Shown here: piece after piece, positions 47,291-59,165 of the stretch
How positions within the stretch are numbered: the stretch's first letter is position 1
Layout: each line of letters begins with the position of its first letter
Source of the DNA: Platycnemis pennipes
Taxonomy: Eukaryota; Arthropoda; Insecta; Odonata; Platycnemididae
Reading direction: 5' to 3'
Assembly: GCA_933228895.1 (NCBI GenBank)
Contig: OW121854.1
Span: 53,176,609 to 53,240,608 of the forward strand
DNA length: 64,000 bases
Translations under genes and position numbers: made by a program
The notes under the pieces: model-generated
Seen by the model: only the letters and a program-made list of their open reading frames with translations
Told to the model about the DNA's origin: nothing
Database searches by the model: none

Positions 47291-49770
47291 GTGCAAGAAA
47301 AAGTGAGATGCATGAATATATGGGAGTCCAATTGGGAGGGGAGGTAAGGATCGGGCGGGAAGGGGGTGGTTTGGGTGGGAATGGAGGAAGGAGGGAGGGA
47401 TCAGGGAGGAGAGGGTGCTAAGGTTGGTCCCTACAGTGGGTGGGACAGTTTTACCCCTATCTATAACCTTCAGTCCCACAGTTTTATTTTTCATCCTATA
47501 TTGTTGAATTCCACAAAGTCTTGGCCTCTACCATTCACTGCATCGTGACGATCTTTTGCTCACCAAAGAATTTCAAAATCATAAGAAGCTCCCTTGATTA
47601 CAATATTGGTTGTACATTTTCCCTGATGAAATGTATTCCCTTACAGTTCATTTCCCCTGTAGTACCCTTTCGTTTCAAATTTTCTTACCTCACATCACTG
47701 TCGTCTTTAATTACCCTTGGTACCTTTTTTATTGGCATTTTAAAATTAATTATGACACACCCAAATTAAGTATCCTAAAAACGCTCACTAAATCTGAAGC
47801 TCAAAGAGTATTTAGAAATAGTGTTCATATTCGACATTGATTCACTCTTTCAAATATTTTCTTGATTTTCTGAAATCACTTTGGCAATCAGTTGCATCCT
47901 CCTTCGCACAAAACATACTGAGGTCTTGCTGTGCGTCAGCGTACTTTTATGTCACGCCTGGAATGGTTTGTCAAGGCTAAAATTCGTGGGATCATAAACG
48001 TATCGATGCGTTTTTGCTTCTGTCCTCCGGCTCCTCGGCGGGCGATAAGCCGGGAGGCGCTTAAGTATTTTGTGACCCCGCACTGCAATAAACACGGTGA
48101 TTATATTCTTGCCTGTAATATCTCCCCGTTTATAGCCTGAGTCGCACAAAACTCATCGCCGTAAATAAAAGAGGGCCAAAATGTGGCGTAACGAAGGAGC
48201 TAGGTACCATCCTATAGAGCGGAGGGCTGGGGAGGAAAACGGTGCGGAAATGTTTTATTCTCCTCCAGAGATAAGATCTCTTGGAAGTTTTATTTCCTGA
48301 GATGGTGAGGGTGTAAAGGGGGGTAATAAGGACTACAGTTTTTAGGGAGGACATTTCGGGGACCGGGATTCCTGAGGAAAGTATTTTTTTCAGAGTGGAG
48401 GTGGTCAGTAGCAGAGGATGAAGGGCTTCAAGGAGGAGAGTAAGCCGGAATCTGAGTCCCAATCGAGAGGATTGCGAATGATTACGAGACTGCAACGCAG
48501 TCGGTAGGACCGCGTGGTCCATATCATATGGTAATCGCACGGGGACTTGAGTACAAGCAGAATGACTCTCATCCATTGAATCTGATTCCCTTTGGAAAAT
48601 AATAGGGAGATTTTTTCAATATCTTTTTTCCGCCATCTCCTAGATAGAAATACGACATCGGGACCAGGACTTGTTGAGAGGACAGGAATGTACTGAATGA
48701 TTTTCATGAGTAAGTGTGTGGGAGGAATTGAAAAGTAATGGTGATAGATATAAAGACTTAAAAAGAGTTATTTTACCACACCATAGATACTGTTAAGTGT
48801 TGTTAGGAAAGAAAAGAACCTTTTCAGAAATGAAAAGATTGGTTTTAACCAATGGAGGGAATTCTACATAAGCAAAAGGATTATTAATACCTAGATAAAG
48901 AGATAATGGGAAAAATGACAAATAATAATCATTTTCATCATCGACAAAATTCGTTATATTGTAATACAGTCCTTAACTGCCTGGAATTCATTTACTTTTC
49001 CAATCATAGTTTTTTATTTTAAAATATTGCTTACATAAATGCTTTGTTCCTCAGGTAGACTCCCATACTTATTCCCACCACTAACTCTGTTCTTAATGGA
49101 TAGAAAATAGGATCAGGCACTCCCTGAAACGCTATGCATTCGATTCATGCCAGAGTAAAACCGGACAAATAGGATTGCATTTAATTCAAAGTTTGTTAAT
49201 ATTCTCTATAAAAAAAATATTTATAGAATATTGTACGATGAAAAACGTCAGAATATCACTTCACATTTCAATCTTTTACTCATTAAATGTTGTTATGCAT
49301 TTCTATTTGTTCTTCTGTAGGAGGCTGAGGAAGGCAGGCTGGTATCACTCCGGCATATTATTAAGCTTCAGGCATGGATTATGTCATTGTATTTAAATAA
49401 TGATTATTATAACGTTTGAGAGGGTTCTGAGTACCCTAAGAGGTCCCTTCAGCTGAATACCTAAACTACTGTAACTGTTTCACACTATATGCCAGTGAAT
49501 AATGGCACTTTACAACTCTTAATCGTGTTCTCCGAGTTTTATCCTGCCTTAGTTTTTCATTTTTTTATATCTCAATAATTTATATGTTGAAGTTTTGCTA
49601 TTTTATTATTGCGTAGGTACGTTCTCATTATTATTGCGTGATCGAAAAACATCCATTTCATCCCAAACAGGATAATGATGCGAATTATTAAAAATATGGT
49701 TCATCTTTAAGTAACAATTACACTCCAAAATTCACGTTTACATGTTTTGTCCCTGCGCATATTAGTTATT
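47291..49770. other. Mixed DNA, no gene seen
   Basis: Purine-rich from about 47,330 to 47,430, moderate GC at 48,000-48,700, AT-rich after. Frames of 69-148 codons lack recognisable domains. The 148-codon minus frame at 48,576-48,130 is the longest and overlaps another 100-codon frame. Confidence 0.5.
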
Positions 49771-50690
49771 TTCAAAAGTCTAGTGGGTAGTGGTAGTGAG
49801 CTAGACGTGAAAGTACGTGTAAGACGTTAAAGTAAGGGATTTTCTAATGAATACATTTCTTCTAGCGTGCTTACTCTTGGGCTTGATATCTTTTCATTAG
49901 TTCAGTTCGAAATTTCGGGTGATTTTGTGACATTTGACCGGCGAGGAACGTTTCTATTTAGCAATGATTGAATGAACGAATTCAAGGATGATATCATGCA
50001 TTACATATCGCAAACTAAGAGAGCATTATAAAATTCCCCCCACAAATACAGAAATGGTTAGTCAATTAGTAAGAGTACAATCTAATGTAACGTGTCATAG
50101 ACAAAAAGTGTGCTGGTGGACGGTGGGAATTAGATATTTAGTTTTGTAAGCTGAATTCTAGACCTCTTTTTTTAATATATGGATGATTTTTCGAGTTTCG
50201 GTCCTTTTTTTGAAAATGAAAAAAAATTTAAATTCTGACCAGCATTTCGGAAAATATAATTTTTCCTTCTTCAGCTTTTAGTTCTGTAAGGTGAATTTGT
50301 TTCATTGTTGAATGCATGATATCATGCTTGAATCCGTTCATCCATTCACTGCCCGTCCTCGCGTTCCTCGCCCGTCAAGTGTCACAAAATCACCCAACCT
50401 TTTGAACTGGACTTAATAAGCAACACTCCATAAACTAAAGAAAAGATATCAAGCCCAAGAGTAATCACCTTAGAAAAAAATCCTTTCATTAAAACAGCAA
50501 GTACTTTCACGTCTAGCTCACTACCACTAGACACTAGACTTTTGAGCAAAAAATTCACCTTATAGACTTATAGAAAGCCCTGAAGAAGGAAAAACTATAT
50601 TTTACGAAACGCCGTCCAAAAGATAAAATTTTTTTCATTTTCAAAAAATAGACCTTGACACCCGAAAAATCATCCAGATATTCAGTTTGT
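49771..50690. mobile_element. Penelope-like composite of interleaved inverted repeats
   Basis: Two segments each appear twice in opposite orientation. Segment A (49,771-50,000) matches the inverse of A' (50,300-50,545), sharing TCTAGTG, GTGAGCTAGACGTGAAAGTA and GGGCTTGATATCTTTTC. Segment B (50,178-50,296) matches the inverse of B' (50,553-50,690), sharing TGAAGAAGGAAAAA and GAAAAATCATCC. The order is A-B-A'-B'. B and B' each contain CTGAAGA followed by GAAA with a hairpin between, the pattern seen in Penelope-like element termini. No reverse transcriptase frame is present. Confidence 0.65.
50580..50617 (+). other. Hammerhead-like core in B'
   Basis: CTGAAGA (50,580-50,586), one A, a stem written GGAAAA...TTTTAC with one mismatch, GAAA (50,606-50,609), then AC-GCC-GT forming a 2-bp stem III and C as the base before the expected cut. 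The inverse copy B has the perfect stem GGAAAA/TTTTCC. Stem I does not pair well in either copy. Confidence 0.45.
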
Positions 50691-50694
50691 TCTG

Positions 50695-50875
50695 TTGGCA
50701 TACGTAGCAGTAAGGATAGACGAGTATGCGCCTACACCGGCTGCTGGACCGCCTATCGAGAATGAAGTGTTTTTTACCACCGGTCGAGTGGCACGGATCC
50801 CGATGGTAAATCCCGAAACGAATGGATCCTTACCGGTTGAGAAGTATGAAGTTATCGAAAGGCCAGGATACCAGA
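50695..50875 (+). other. Open stretch of unlike composition, unrecognised
   Basis: A frame opens at 50,695 and runs 69 codons, the last ten lying in an adjacent MITE-like element. The product is unusually balanced (A-P-T-P-A-A-G-P-P, then V-N-P-E-T-N-G-S-L-P) and the DNA is richer in GC than its flanks. It matches no family I know. It may be a fragment of a mobile-element protein or chance. Confidence 0.25.
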
Positions 50876-51359
50876 GGGGTTATTTTGTAATCTCACCTTT
50901 TTAATGACTCTTTGCGGGAAGGCGGGGGATCCGTTTCACTCTCTTATTGATCGGCTCACGAAAGGTTCGTGAATTGTCGAAGCTTCTGTCGATCTGTTGC
51001 CGATCTCGGTGTGCTGAAGTTCTTCACGTTATGCAAATTCCAAAAAATACATTTTAAAATCGTTTGTATCTTTCTTGCTCTTGCTTTTTTCCCAACTCAA
51101 GCTTCAAATGGAACCGATGGTAGCTCCATTTCACGTTCTTTATGAAGATGAGATGGAAACTAATGGTAGGCGGAGATAATGAAACGGATCAAGAGTCGAA
51201 AGATACGGATCTGAGCGAAAGAATCGTCTAAAAGACCGGCGGTTCACCGCTTGAGATCCGAAGATGGTCACGCCGCCTGGGTGGCGGAGTTTTACTTCGA
51301 AAAAGTGACATTTTATGACGTATTCTCACTAAAGTGAGATTACAAAATAACCCCCCAGG
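50871..51359. mobile_element. MITE-like element, 479 bp, with 21-bp terminal inverted repeats
   Basis: GGGGTTATTTTGTAATCTCA plus C at 50,876-50,896 is exactly inverted at 51,334-51,354. Flanks CCAGA (50,871-50,875) and CCAGG (51,355-51,359) look like a 5-bp target duplication with one mismatch. The interior has no transposase frame. Confidence 0.75.
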
Positions 51360-53667
51360 TCAATAGAAACCCGTCCAAGCACGTGTTAGGAGAATGTTTC
51401 ACAATGTGCATCGGACAGGTATACGTAGGTATGAGGAAAGGAGCTCTCCTCATTGAATTAGTTTTCCCTTCCCCTATTCCTACGACTCTGATTCGTTCTC
51501 CAATTTATTATCGCTCTCGTGAGGAATGTACCTTTAGCAAGTTCGCGGCGGAGGGACGAGAAGTTTTTTAAATCGAGAAAAAGTGAGATAGTAAAAATGT
51601 CAAAGGATGTCGGGTATTGGTGGAGAGAAGGATCAGGAAGCATGTCTTTATAGTTCCCTTCTCTGTCTGACCCTGAAAAAAAACGCCGGGAGTGAGGGAT
51701 CGATGAATATCATGATGATATTCGGGAGAATGTTTCACCGAATCCAAAGAGATTCAGATGAAAATGGGTTCGGTGGAAAGGGGGAGACATGCGCCCATGT
51801 CTTCCCTCTAAAAGGGCAAAGGTTGAAACTTTAGAAGGCTGAGGCCTGAAGAGTGAGAGACGAGAGGTGCTGGGACTTTTACTCCCTTCTCATCAACAAC
51901 TGCGAGGTACTAAAAGCAGGAGGGATTAAAACTCACGTAGTAAATAGGTTCAAGTTGATTTAAAATCTTGCGCTCACTGTCTCAATGATAAGGCCACACA
52001 CCGTCGCTGATGACGTATTAAATATACCCATAAAACCCGCCGCTTAGAGCAGAGGTGGTCGTATGTAAAATGCCGCCAAACCCCGAGGCGCTACGTGCGT
52101 GATGAAATCAAGAGTGATTAGGGTGTGGTTAGGCTCAAATTGGGCCCCATTTGTGTGCCATTAATGTTGATTCTTACGTTCCCAGCCGTTTTCAAAGTGG
52201 CACGAAACCATCTCGGGGTTGTTGATAGGCCCACCACCAACAATTTTTGATGCAACCATTTAGCGTGCTATTTTAGAGTCGATTGGTTTCGCGGGGGAAA
52301 TGAGGTTATCTGTATGTGAATCCTAGCGCCCTCAGCCCGTTTTACCTGAGTTATGATTTTTTTGCATGAACTGTGAGATATTTATCACGACTTCAATTTG
52401 TTCCCTTTCGTGCTAAATGATGTTTTGTAGCTCATAAAATTTTAAGACCCGATTTTGTTAAAGCCCTAAATTGTTCAATTAGCATATTTTATGATTTAGG
52501 GTCTAGTAGCTCTAACAAATTTGTTTGAGCAGTGGAATAAAACCTGTGGTTGGCTAGACAATATTTTCGTGAGTTTTTTTTGTTGAGCCTGATAAATACG
52601 CAGCACTATAGTAAAATAGTTTCACATTGCGACTACACCCGAAAACTTAATGAAATCCCTTGTAATGTCGGTAAATAAATACTTATCTCAGTATGAATTA
52701 ATGTTTTTCCCACGTGGTTGGCCGTGGTATCATGAATAATAAGAGTATGTCGACAGATCGAAAAAAATGTAAGAATATGAAAAGTTGGATGTATACGCAA
52801 TTCTATTTCATAGATGGTTGGAAATAACTTCAAAGGTCTATTTCCGTGTAAAAATAAAATAAAAACCTTGTGTAGTCTGCTTTGCTAGCTTCACAATCTA
52901 AAACTTCTATTATATTATAATATAACCGTATGCATTATTCTTTTATTCTATGCAATGCCTCCCTTTTCAATTTATACTGTTGGGGCTGTCTCCGTCAGAT
53001 CAATATATATAAATATATGGCCGATCAGGTAGTCCGTCTTCTCATTAAAATTTCATCAGTCTTCTCTTCTCTTTCACCTTCCTCAGGATATTTATTTGCT
53101 ATTCGACTTATTAATTTTAGCCATTATTATTATTACTAAATATAGCCTGAAATTTACCCTTTTGATCGGATGATATTTAAGTTGCATTAATGACAATAAA
53201 GAGACAGTGCTGGACTGAGATATGCCGCTGTACGTTTAAGTATATCGGTTAGTTACTCGTTTAAACCTGTTAATTGCTATTTATCGTGTTCAATGAACGC
53301 TTGAAAATATTTTTCAGTGAAATTTATTGTCCACAAATATTGCATCACAGCAGATGACCTTGTCAAATAGGTATTGATGAATACAGCGAATGTGGTCTTT
53401 ATATTTGAGCATCGTTCTAATAGCAGGTTATAATGCAAACTAACATCTCATGACTTTGAAATTCGGTTTTAACAGGCGAGCCTGCAAACTAAACGGTAGC
53501 AGCTTGCTTGAAAAGTCAGTTTTTATGTAATCTTTGCGGGGTTTATTTTTACTGCGCTACCAAACTTCATTCACATAGCTTTCATGATTGGTTTTAAGAA
53601 ACGAACTAAAGAACGAAATATTGCTGTCCTGTTTCTGGCAAAGGTTTTCGCGGTGTTCCGATGATTG
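51360..53667. other. Mixed DNA, no gene seen
   Basis: Moderate GC to about 52,330, then AT-rich. Frames of 61-75 codons show no domain. Confidence 0.5.
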
Positions 53668-54066
53668 TAAAAAGGTTTCGGGAGTCTTCCGCGTTGTCAT
53701 TCTGTTAAAATGGCGACGCTACACCCACTCTACTGCGGGCGCCCTCAGGCCAGGCTAAAGTGAAAATTCTTCGAAGTTGACGCTTATTTATACACGCAAT
53801 TCGGAAGCAAGTGAAACTTCCAAGAGGCCCAACAATATGAATAGAGAGGATAGCTACCCACTCTCCAACACGTGGAAACGAGTATTCACACGAACATCAA
53901 CAGCCAATCAGTGAGCAGCGGCCACCTCAGAAGACGAGTATAAATATGCGTCAACTTCGAAGCATTTTCACTTCAGCCTGGCCTGAGGAAGCCCTCAGTA
54001 GAGTGGGTGAAACGTCGCCATTATAACAGAATGACAACGCGGAAGACTCCCGAAAGCTTTTTATTG
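53668..54066. mobile_element. Penelope-like terminal module, inverted pair with hammerhead motif
   Basis: About 400 bp with ~130-bp inverted arms (53,671-53,797 and 53,936-54,062). They share TTTCGGGAGTCTTCCGCG, TTGTCATTCTGTTA, CCACTCTACTG and CTTCGAAGTTGACGC. Each arm carries the pattern CTGAGG...GTGGGTG...CGTCGCCAT. Inverted terminal modules bearing hammerhead-like cores are known from Penelope-like retroelements. The reverse transcriptase/GIY-YIG body is absent, so this would be a terminal-only derivative. Confidence 0.7.
53979..54020 (+). ncRNA. Candidate hammerhead ribozyme
   Basis: TGGC (53,979-53,982) pairs with GCCA (54,017-54,020) as stem I. CTGAGGA (53,983-53,989) fits CUGANGA. After one A, GCCC (53,991-53,994) pairs with GGGT (54,005-54,008) as a 4-bp stem II. 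GAAA is at 54,009-54,012. AC-GT (54,012-54,015) is a minimal stem III and C54,016 the expected cleavage base (GUC). Such short stem III is thought to need a dimer, as described for Penelope-type hammerheads. The minus-strand partner in the left arm (53,748-53,711) reads CTGAGGG and GTAGC, so its core is broken. Confidence 0.6.
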
Positions 54067-54420
54067 CCGTCCTGATTTATAAAATCTGTTCATTATTATG
54101 TTCTCAGGATATTTCTGCACTCCAGAGTAATAATAGGCCTCAGGTTTACACACATTGTCACTTAGTTAACTTTCAACTTGCAAATGACATAAGATTGATA
54201 GCGGAGAAAATGCTGTCAAAATTGTTTCACAGGAGAAATTTGATGTGCCGTAATAATTAAACAAACCATGTCAAACCTGCCATATATTTTCTTACATTTT
54301 AAGTTCAGAAAAAGAGCTGGAGAGTGTGGAGTAACGGAGCTAATTACCATCTCCTAATTCTACTCCCTACAGCTTTTAAGGGCCTTCTGGAGTTTCACCC
54401 TGAAGTCTGTTTTGTTGAAC
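54067..54420. other. No gene seen
   Basis: AT-rich spacer. Confidence 0.5.
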
Positions 54421-55150
54421 TTGGAAGAAAAACCCCTCCCGGTCCCTGCCCATACTTTTCTCCCTCATTAGATCCTCGGGGAGGGATTTAAACGGCTAAT
54501 GCCTCCCTTAATGGTTGTGCGGGACAGTTGTGTTACGGAACTGCTAACAACTTTTGATTCTGGCCGTAAAAAATTCACTCGGTGTTTATATTTATGTATA
54601 TACCGGCATTAAATCAAGCGGCATCCTCAGGAGAAGAATAGGAGGGTGAAAAAATTTACCACCCGCATTAATAAAGAGTTGGGGGAGGTGGGCCAGAGAT
54701 GCTTGGGAGGCAAGCAGGGTGATGGGGGCTGGAAAGAGGCTCGGAGAACGACTCACCGGAAAAGGAAGCCCTCCATCCCTGACTTTATACACACTTGTAC
54801 ACACACACACACATATGTATTTATGTATATGTATATATATACATATACGAGCACCCCTCGCTTTTTTATATATTCCTCCGTATCTCGTAAATGGGGGAAG
54901 TGCCTTCTGCCCATGGCAAAAAGGCGATAAATTTCTGTTTTACGAACGGTGGAGGACAGGGTTGGGGATGAGAGACTGCTTCCTAGAAGGTTTAATGTTT
55001 TGCTCTTCCATAGCGCCCGTGGGGAAGGAGGAGACTTTCGACTCGCAGCGAAACTCTTTATCCGCCCTCGCTCCTTCTTCTCGCGGGTATTACACTTGGG
55101 GATTACCGGTGAGATAATCCTCTCCGTTGCGGAATAGGAGGGGGATCGCG
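54421..55150. other. GC-rich patch with AC/TA microsatellite
   Basis: Moderately GC-rich with (AC)n and TATG/TA repeats at 54,799-54,850. A 132-codon plus frame at 54,719-55,117 reads straight through the microsatellite (T-H-T-H-T-H then I-Y-I-H), and a second frame overlaps it, so neither is credible. Confidence 0.5.
54799..54850. repeat. (AC)n-(TATG/TA)n microsatellite
   Basis: About seven AC units, then TATG and TA steps. Confidence 0.95.
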
Positions 55151-56165
55151 GCCGCGAGAATCGTCGCCAACTAGGTTGGTGAGTAGTCTATGCGTGAGCC
55201 AGTGAAGCGAACTAATCCATGATTGTAAAGAAGTTTATGGATCAATAACACGTATCTTCGCGTCGTGGGTAGAATTCTCTTATATTGCAAATTCGGCCAA
55301 GACCTTGTTGCGCTGAGTTAAAAATTTTCAGGGATATTTTTTGAAAAAGTGAAAAATCATCCTCGAATTGGAATCTCGCATACTTGTTTAGAACGTCAGT
55401 GTGTTTCGGTAAGGCATAGGCTTTGCTTCAAATAATGAATCCTTGGTCCGATCGTATCTTTTTCAATCTTTTCCTATGCTGCTGAAAATATATAACCTCG
55501 TCCACGTAACAACGCCTATACATGTTTATAGTGACTGTTTCTGCAAATATAATCTGTTAAGAAGGACTTAAGAAATTATATAGATTATTTTAGCTCAACC
55601 AATTGTGATATTTTCATATGCATCTCTAATTGTTAGTAACTGTAATGCTTTAAAATGAGTTTTTTAATGAATACTTCCTTTTTAAGTCTTTGATTATAGT
55701 GTTTATTTCTCCATTATTGCCACCAGATACTGAAATATAATACCGTTCGTATACGAAATGTATAGATCGCAAAATAATATGTATGCCAATGAGGTACCCA
55801 TCGTGATTTCTTTGAACGTGTTCTGGCAATACCCAAAAACATCCTGAAATACCCATAGGTATGCTCTTCGGAGAGAAAAATGCTATCTTATTTACATCAC
55901 TTGGTTATTTGTCTTAGTTTTTTGGTAACAAACGACTGATTTCCTTGGCTTCAGTAATGGTAATGAGCAAGCATCGGTGATATTTGACCTCTAAATATTT
56001 TTCATATTAATTAATATCTATATTATCCCTTAAATATGGCTGGTAAATGTGTTTCATAGCAAAATAAAGAACACTAGATTACGTGATACCATTTATCAGG
56101 AAACAATTTTGGGGTAAATATTGCTGTCTCCTTACAACCTCCTCCAATTTAATTCTTCGTAAAAG
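55151..56165. other. AT-rich DNA, no gene seen
   Basis: Nothing recognisable. Confidence 0.5.
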
Positions 56166-56169
56166 GCAT

Positions 56170-56545
56170 GGGAATAATATGAAAGTAGACGCATAGCTTT
56201 TAACAATCCATTATCCAAAAGGATGGAAAAAATAGTGTGGATTGAAAAAAAAGTAAAAAATTAGAGTTGAAGGTGATACGAAAGGAAAGCAAGTTGATTG
56301 AGAAAATTAAGAGGAGATAGAGGGGCTAAATTGAATCGATATTAATGAGCCAGGGTGTTACGAAGGACATGTTATTGGGAATATTCCTTGTGAAAGGGTA
56401 GATGGAGGAGAAGAACGGTTAGGTTGGACAGAAAAATGGTATGTAGTAAGTATGTGAAATTATAAAAAGGAAAAATTGCCCACGCCCGTGGGAAGAGTTT
56501 ACTGTCCATTTGGAACTACATTTATCCGAGAAAACTAATAATAAT
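56170..56545 (+). mobile_element. Decayed RTE-like LINE tail (family A)
   Basis: Plus strand keeps the family A order: GGATGGAAAAAATAGTGTGG (W/R-R-M-E-K-I-x-W equivalent), AGCAAGTTGATTGAGAAAAT, a basic AGGAGAAGAACGG patch, then TGTCCATTTGGAACTACA and a (TAA)n end at about 56,537-56,547. Many stops and gaps. The 6.05-kb copy has the same 3' words. Confidence 0.7.
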
Positions 56546-56882
56546 AGTCAAAACTTATAGGTATATTTATAATCCCACAGGTTTAAAAATAACAAATATA
56601 CTGATGGCATTTTAGGTAAACACCAAGTGTCATACGTGATGATCTTCGACCAGATTCGCAGAGAAGTTTGAAACAACGCAAAATATACTCTCAGTAGAAT
56701 AAAATATATTAACTTTAAAATTATTTATTTGATTTCATCGTTGCGAAATAGCTCTGGGTGTAATCAATACATATGGTTGCTATTTTTCCGTATCCTCAGT
56801 CACTATAAACATAGTGGAAAGTTAATGTCTACCTACATCTCCAATGGACAAGCAATAAGCATCGGCCTCATCCAAAGGGTAC
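56546..56882. other. No gene seen
   Basis: AT-rich. Confidence 0.5.
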
Positions 56883-57530
56883 TCTACATCTACATCTACA
56901 TAATACCCAGTAAGTCACCACAAATTTGTGTGGCATGGGGTGTATTATCACTATACATGCACTATTTATCATGCATTTATAAGGATTATTATTAATATAT
57001 TTGTCAGCACTGCAATATTTAAAAAGATAAAAACAGCAAGTTAAGCATGCAAAAACGTGCTGTTAGTTTGGTTACCTTCAAGTCCTTATACCAACATGCA
57101 CCTACCTATGCTATGGATTCATTCACTCGTATTGGACATATTTAGTCCTTTATTTACTCTTTTATACATATCCCTAGTTGTACGAGGAAAAAAAGACATT
57201 TTGAATCTGTCAGTTCGGCAATCAATTTCTCTAATTTTGTAATCATGGCCCAGTCTACCATAAGAAGTTGGGGTTCGCAAATTAGTTTTAACGTCATCAC
57301 TGAAAATATTATCTTGAATTTATTTAGGAGATTACGTCTAAATTTCAACATGCAATCTGACAATGATTCCCATTTTAATTCATTAGTTGACTGGTTACGC
57401 TAATATAGCTATCGTACCGTCCATTTACAAATCTTGCCGATCTTCGCTTCACACGTTCAAGTTCATTATTTAGACCGATTTCGTAGGATCCCATACACTG
57501 GCAGCATATTCCAAATGAGGTACTGATGGT
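56883..57530 (-). mobile_element. Diverged CR1-like LINE 3' end
   Basis: On plus it begins CTACATCTACATCTACA, the complement of the TGTAGA tail. It shares CATTTTGAATCTGTCAGT, AATGATTCCCA and GGATCCCATACACTGGC with the copies at 12.4 kb and 63.4 kb. It looks like a related subfamily, more diverged and without a usable frame. Confidence 0.75.
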
Positions 57531-59094
57531 AGGCTCTTTAATTTAAAATTTCTGTGCACTCGTAGGGTTTAACTATCCTTTGGGTCGGTGGCACTATCCA
57601 TTTTCTTCCCTTCTGGTAAGCAGAAAGAATCCGAGTTGGAAAGCATGACCAGTGCCAAATGGTACTCCATTACTATTCCCTCTAGTGCATCTTGGAAAAC
57701 CTCTTGAGAATCCGACCAAACGCATCCTTTCAGCCAAGATACATATTTCAGACACCAAGCTCGGTAATCGTTGCTGCCTCGTTATGCACACAAGATGAGC
57801 ATACGATGCCCGCAGAGGAATGAAACATGATACCGTGAGTAGCTGGCTCCTTGCAAAGGTATGCAAAATTAAAAAAGCTGGAACGGTTAATCCTGGAGCC
57901 AAAACTGAGGTGAAAATTTGAGGAAAAAAAGTGTAAACTGAACATTATATATGGAAGCTATATAGAGTTGATGGCGATGGAACTGCATTTTTATTGCTAT
58001 AAATATCTTAGCCGCGGTTGGCGAAATACATCGGGCCGGGTTCATGCATCTAGCACAAACATATTAAAATATTTGTGTAAGTATGTAGTTACTCATTCTA
58101 CAATAAGAGCATATTTTTTATTTATTACTTTTAAGCTTCTGAAACAGAATATTTACTAAGAAAACGGTGAGATATTATTTAGTCCTTGTCAAATCATCTT
58201 TAAATGCAATAAGCCACATTTAAATCCTCATTGAGATATTCATAATAAGAATTGGTGCAAGATTCAGAGAATTAACTAATAACTGGACCATTCTGTTGTC
58301 AAATACCTCCCTCTATTCATATTTTACTCTAAATTTCAAAGGTCCAAGAGTTTACACTCGCAACGTAACTTACCTCGACGACACTTACAGTTTTCTGCTA
58401 TAAACACTCATTTTGTGGTTGACTCTCAATTAGATGTTTCTGTGACAACTTGCTTTTTGATCACTATTTTTACTTATCATTTTGCATATACCAGCATTTC
58501 TCTCATCCCCATCATTTTGTCCATGATATTTCCAAGGAGTTGGAAAAGTTTAAAGAGAATTTTGAGGATATATACCTACCCTTACTCGAAATTCAAATTT
58601 AAAATATGCCGGACACATCTGTAGCGTAGAATGTAATTTCCCTCGTCAACGGTGGCATATTATTCGACTAGGTTACAGTCTGTCTGTACTAAGATGAATC
58701 AGTTCACACCAATATCGGTTCTTCGCATTAAATTTAAGGTAGGTACATGATTGACTATTGTCTGGAATGCATAAGACTTAACTTATCTGCTATTGTAATT
58801 GCCTACGGTAATATTTTCATTGCTATTCTATTTAACGAAATGCATAATTAAGAGTAAGCTGCTTTCCGAGGGAGAGAAAGAAATGCGCGTGGAAAGGGAA
58901 GAAAGAAATGAACTTTTTTGGATGAAATTAGTATAATTGGAAGCTAATTTTGCCACTGTATCTCTGTGACTAGATTTATTGTCTTTTTAAGTTCATTTGC
59001 AGAATAAGCTTTTAGTTGCTACAACAGCGAGGCTATATCATATTTTATATTCCAATTTAATCCCATGTTTGTCCATTAGAAAAACGCGATATCA
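57531..59094. other. No gene seen
   Basis: A moderately GC stretch at 57,580-57,900 carries overlapping minus frames (65 and 102 codons) without recognisable domains. The rest is AT-rich. Confidence 0.45.
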
Positions 59095-59165
59095 ATGCCG
59101 GGAGTAGGATTTTAACCGGCGAACTTTTGTTGACCGCACTTGCACGTTGCCAACTAGGATAAATT
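59095..59165 (-). other. Weak tRNA-like sequence
   Basis: Minus strand shows CTAGTTGGCAACGTGC (A-box-like) and GCCGGTTAAAATCC (B-box-like) at tRNA spacing. Both are imperfect. It could be a SINE head or tRNA relic. Confidence 0.3.

Noticed and set aside
48130..48576. 148-codon minus-strand frame
   Set aside because: No domain, overlaps a second frame in another phase, and no sign of repeat or splice structure.
54719..55117. 132-codon plus-strand frame
   Set aside because: Reads through an AC/TA microsatellite, giving T-H repeats; a second frame overlaps it.
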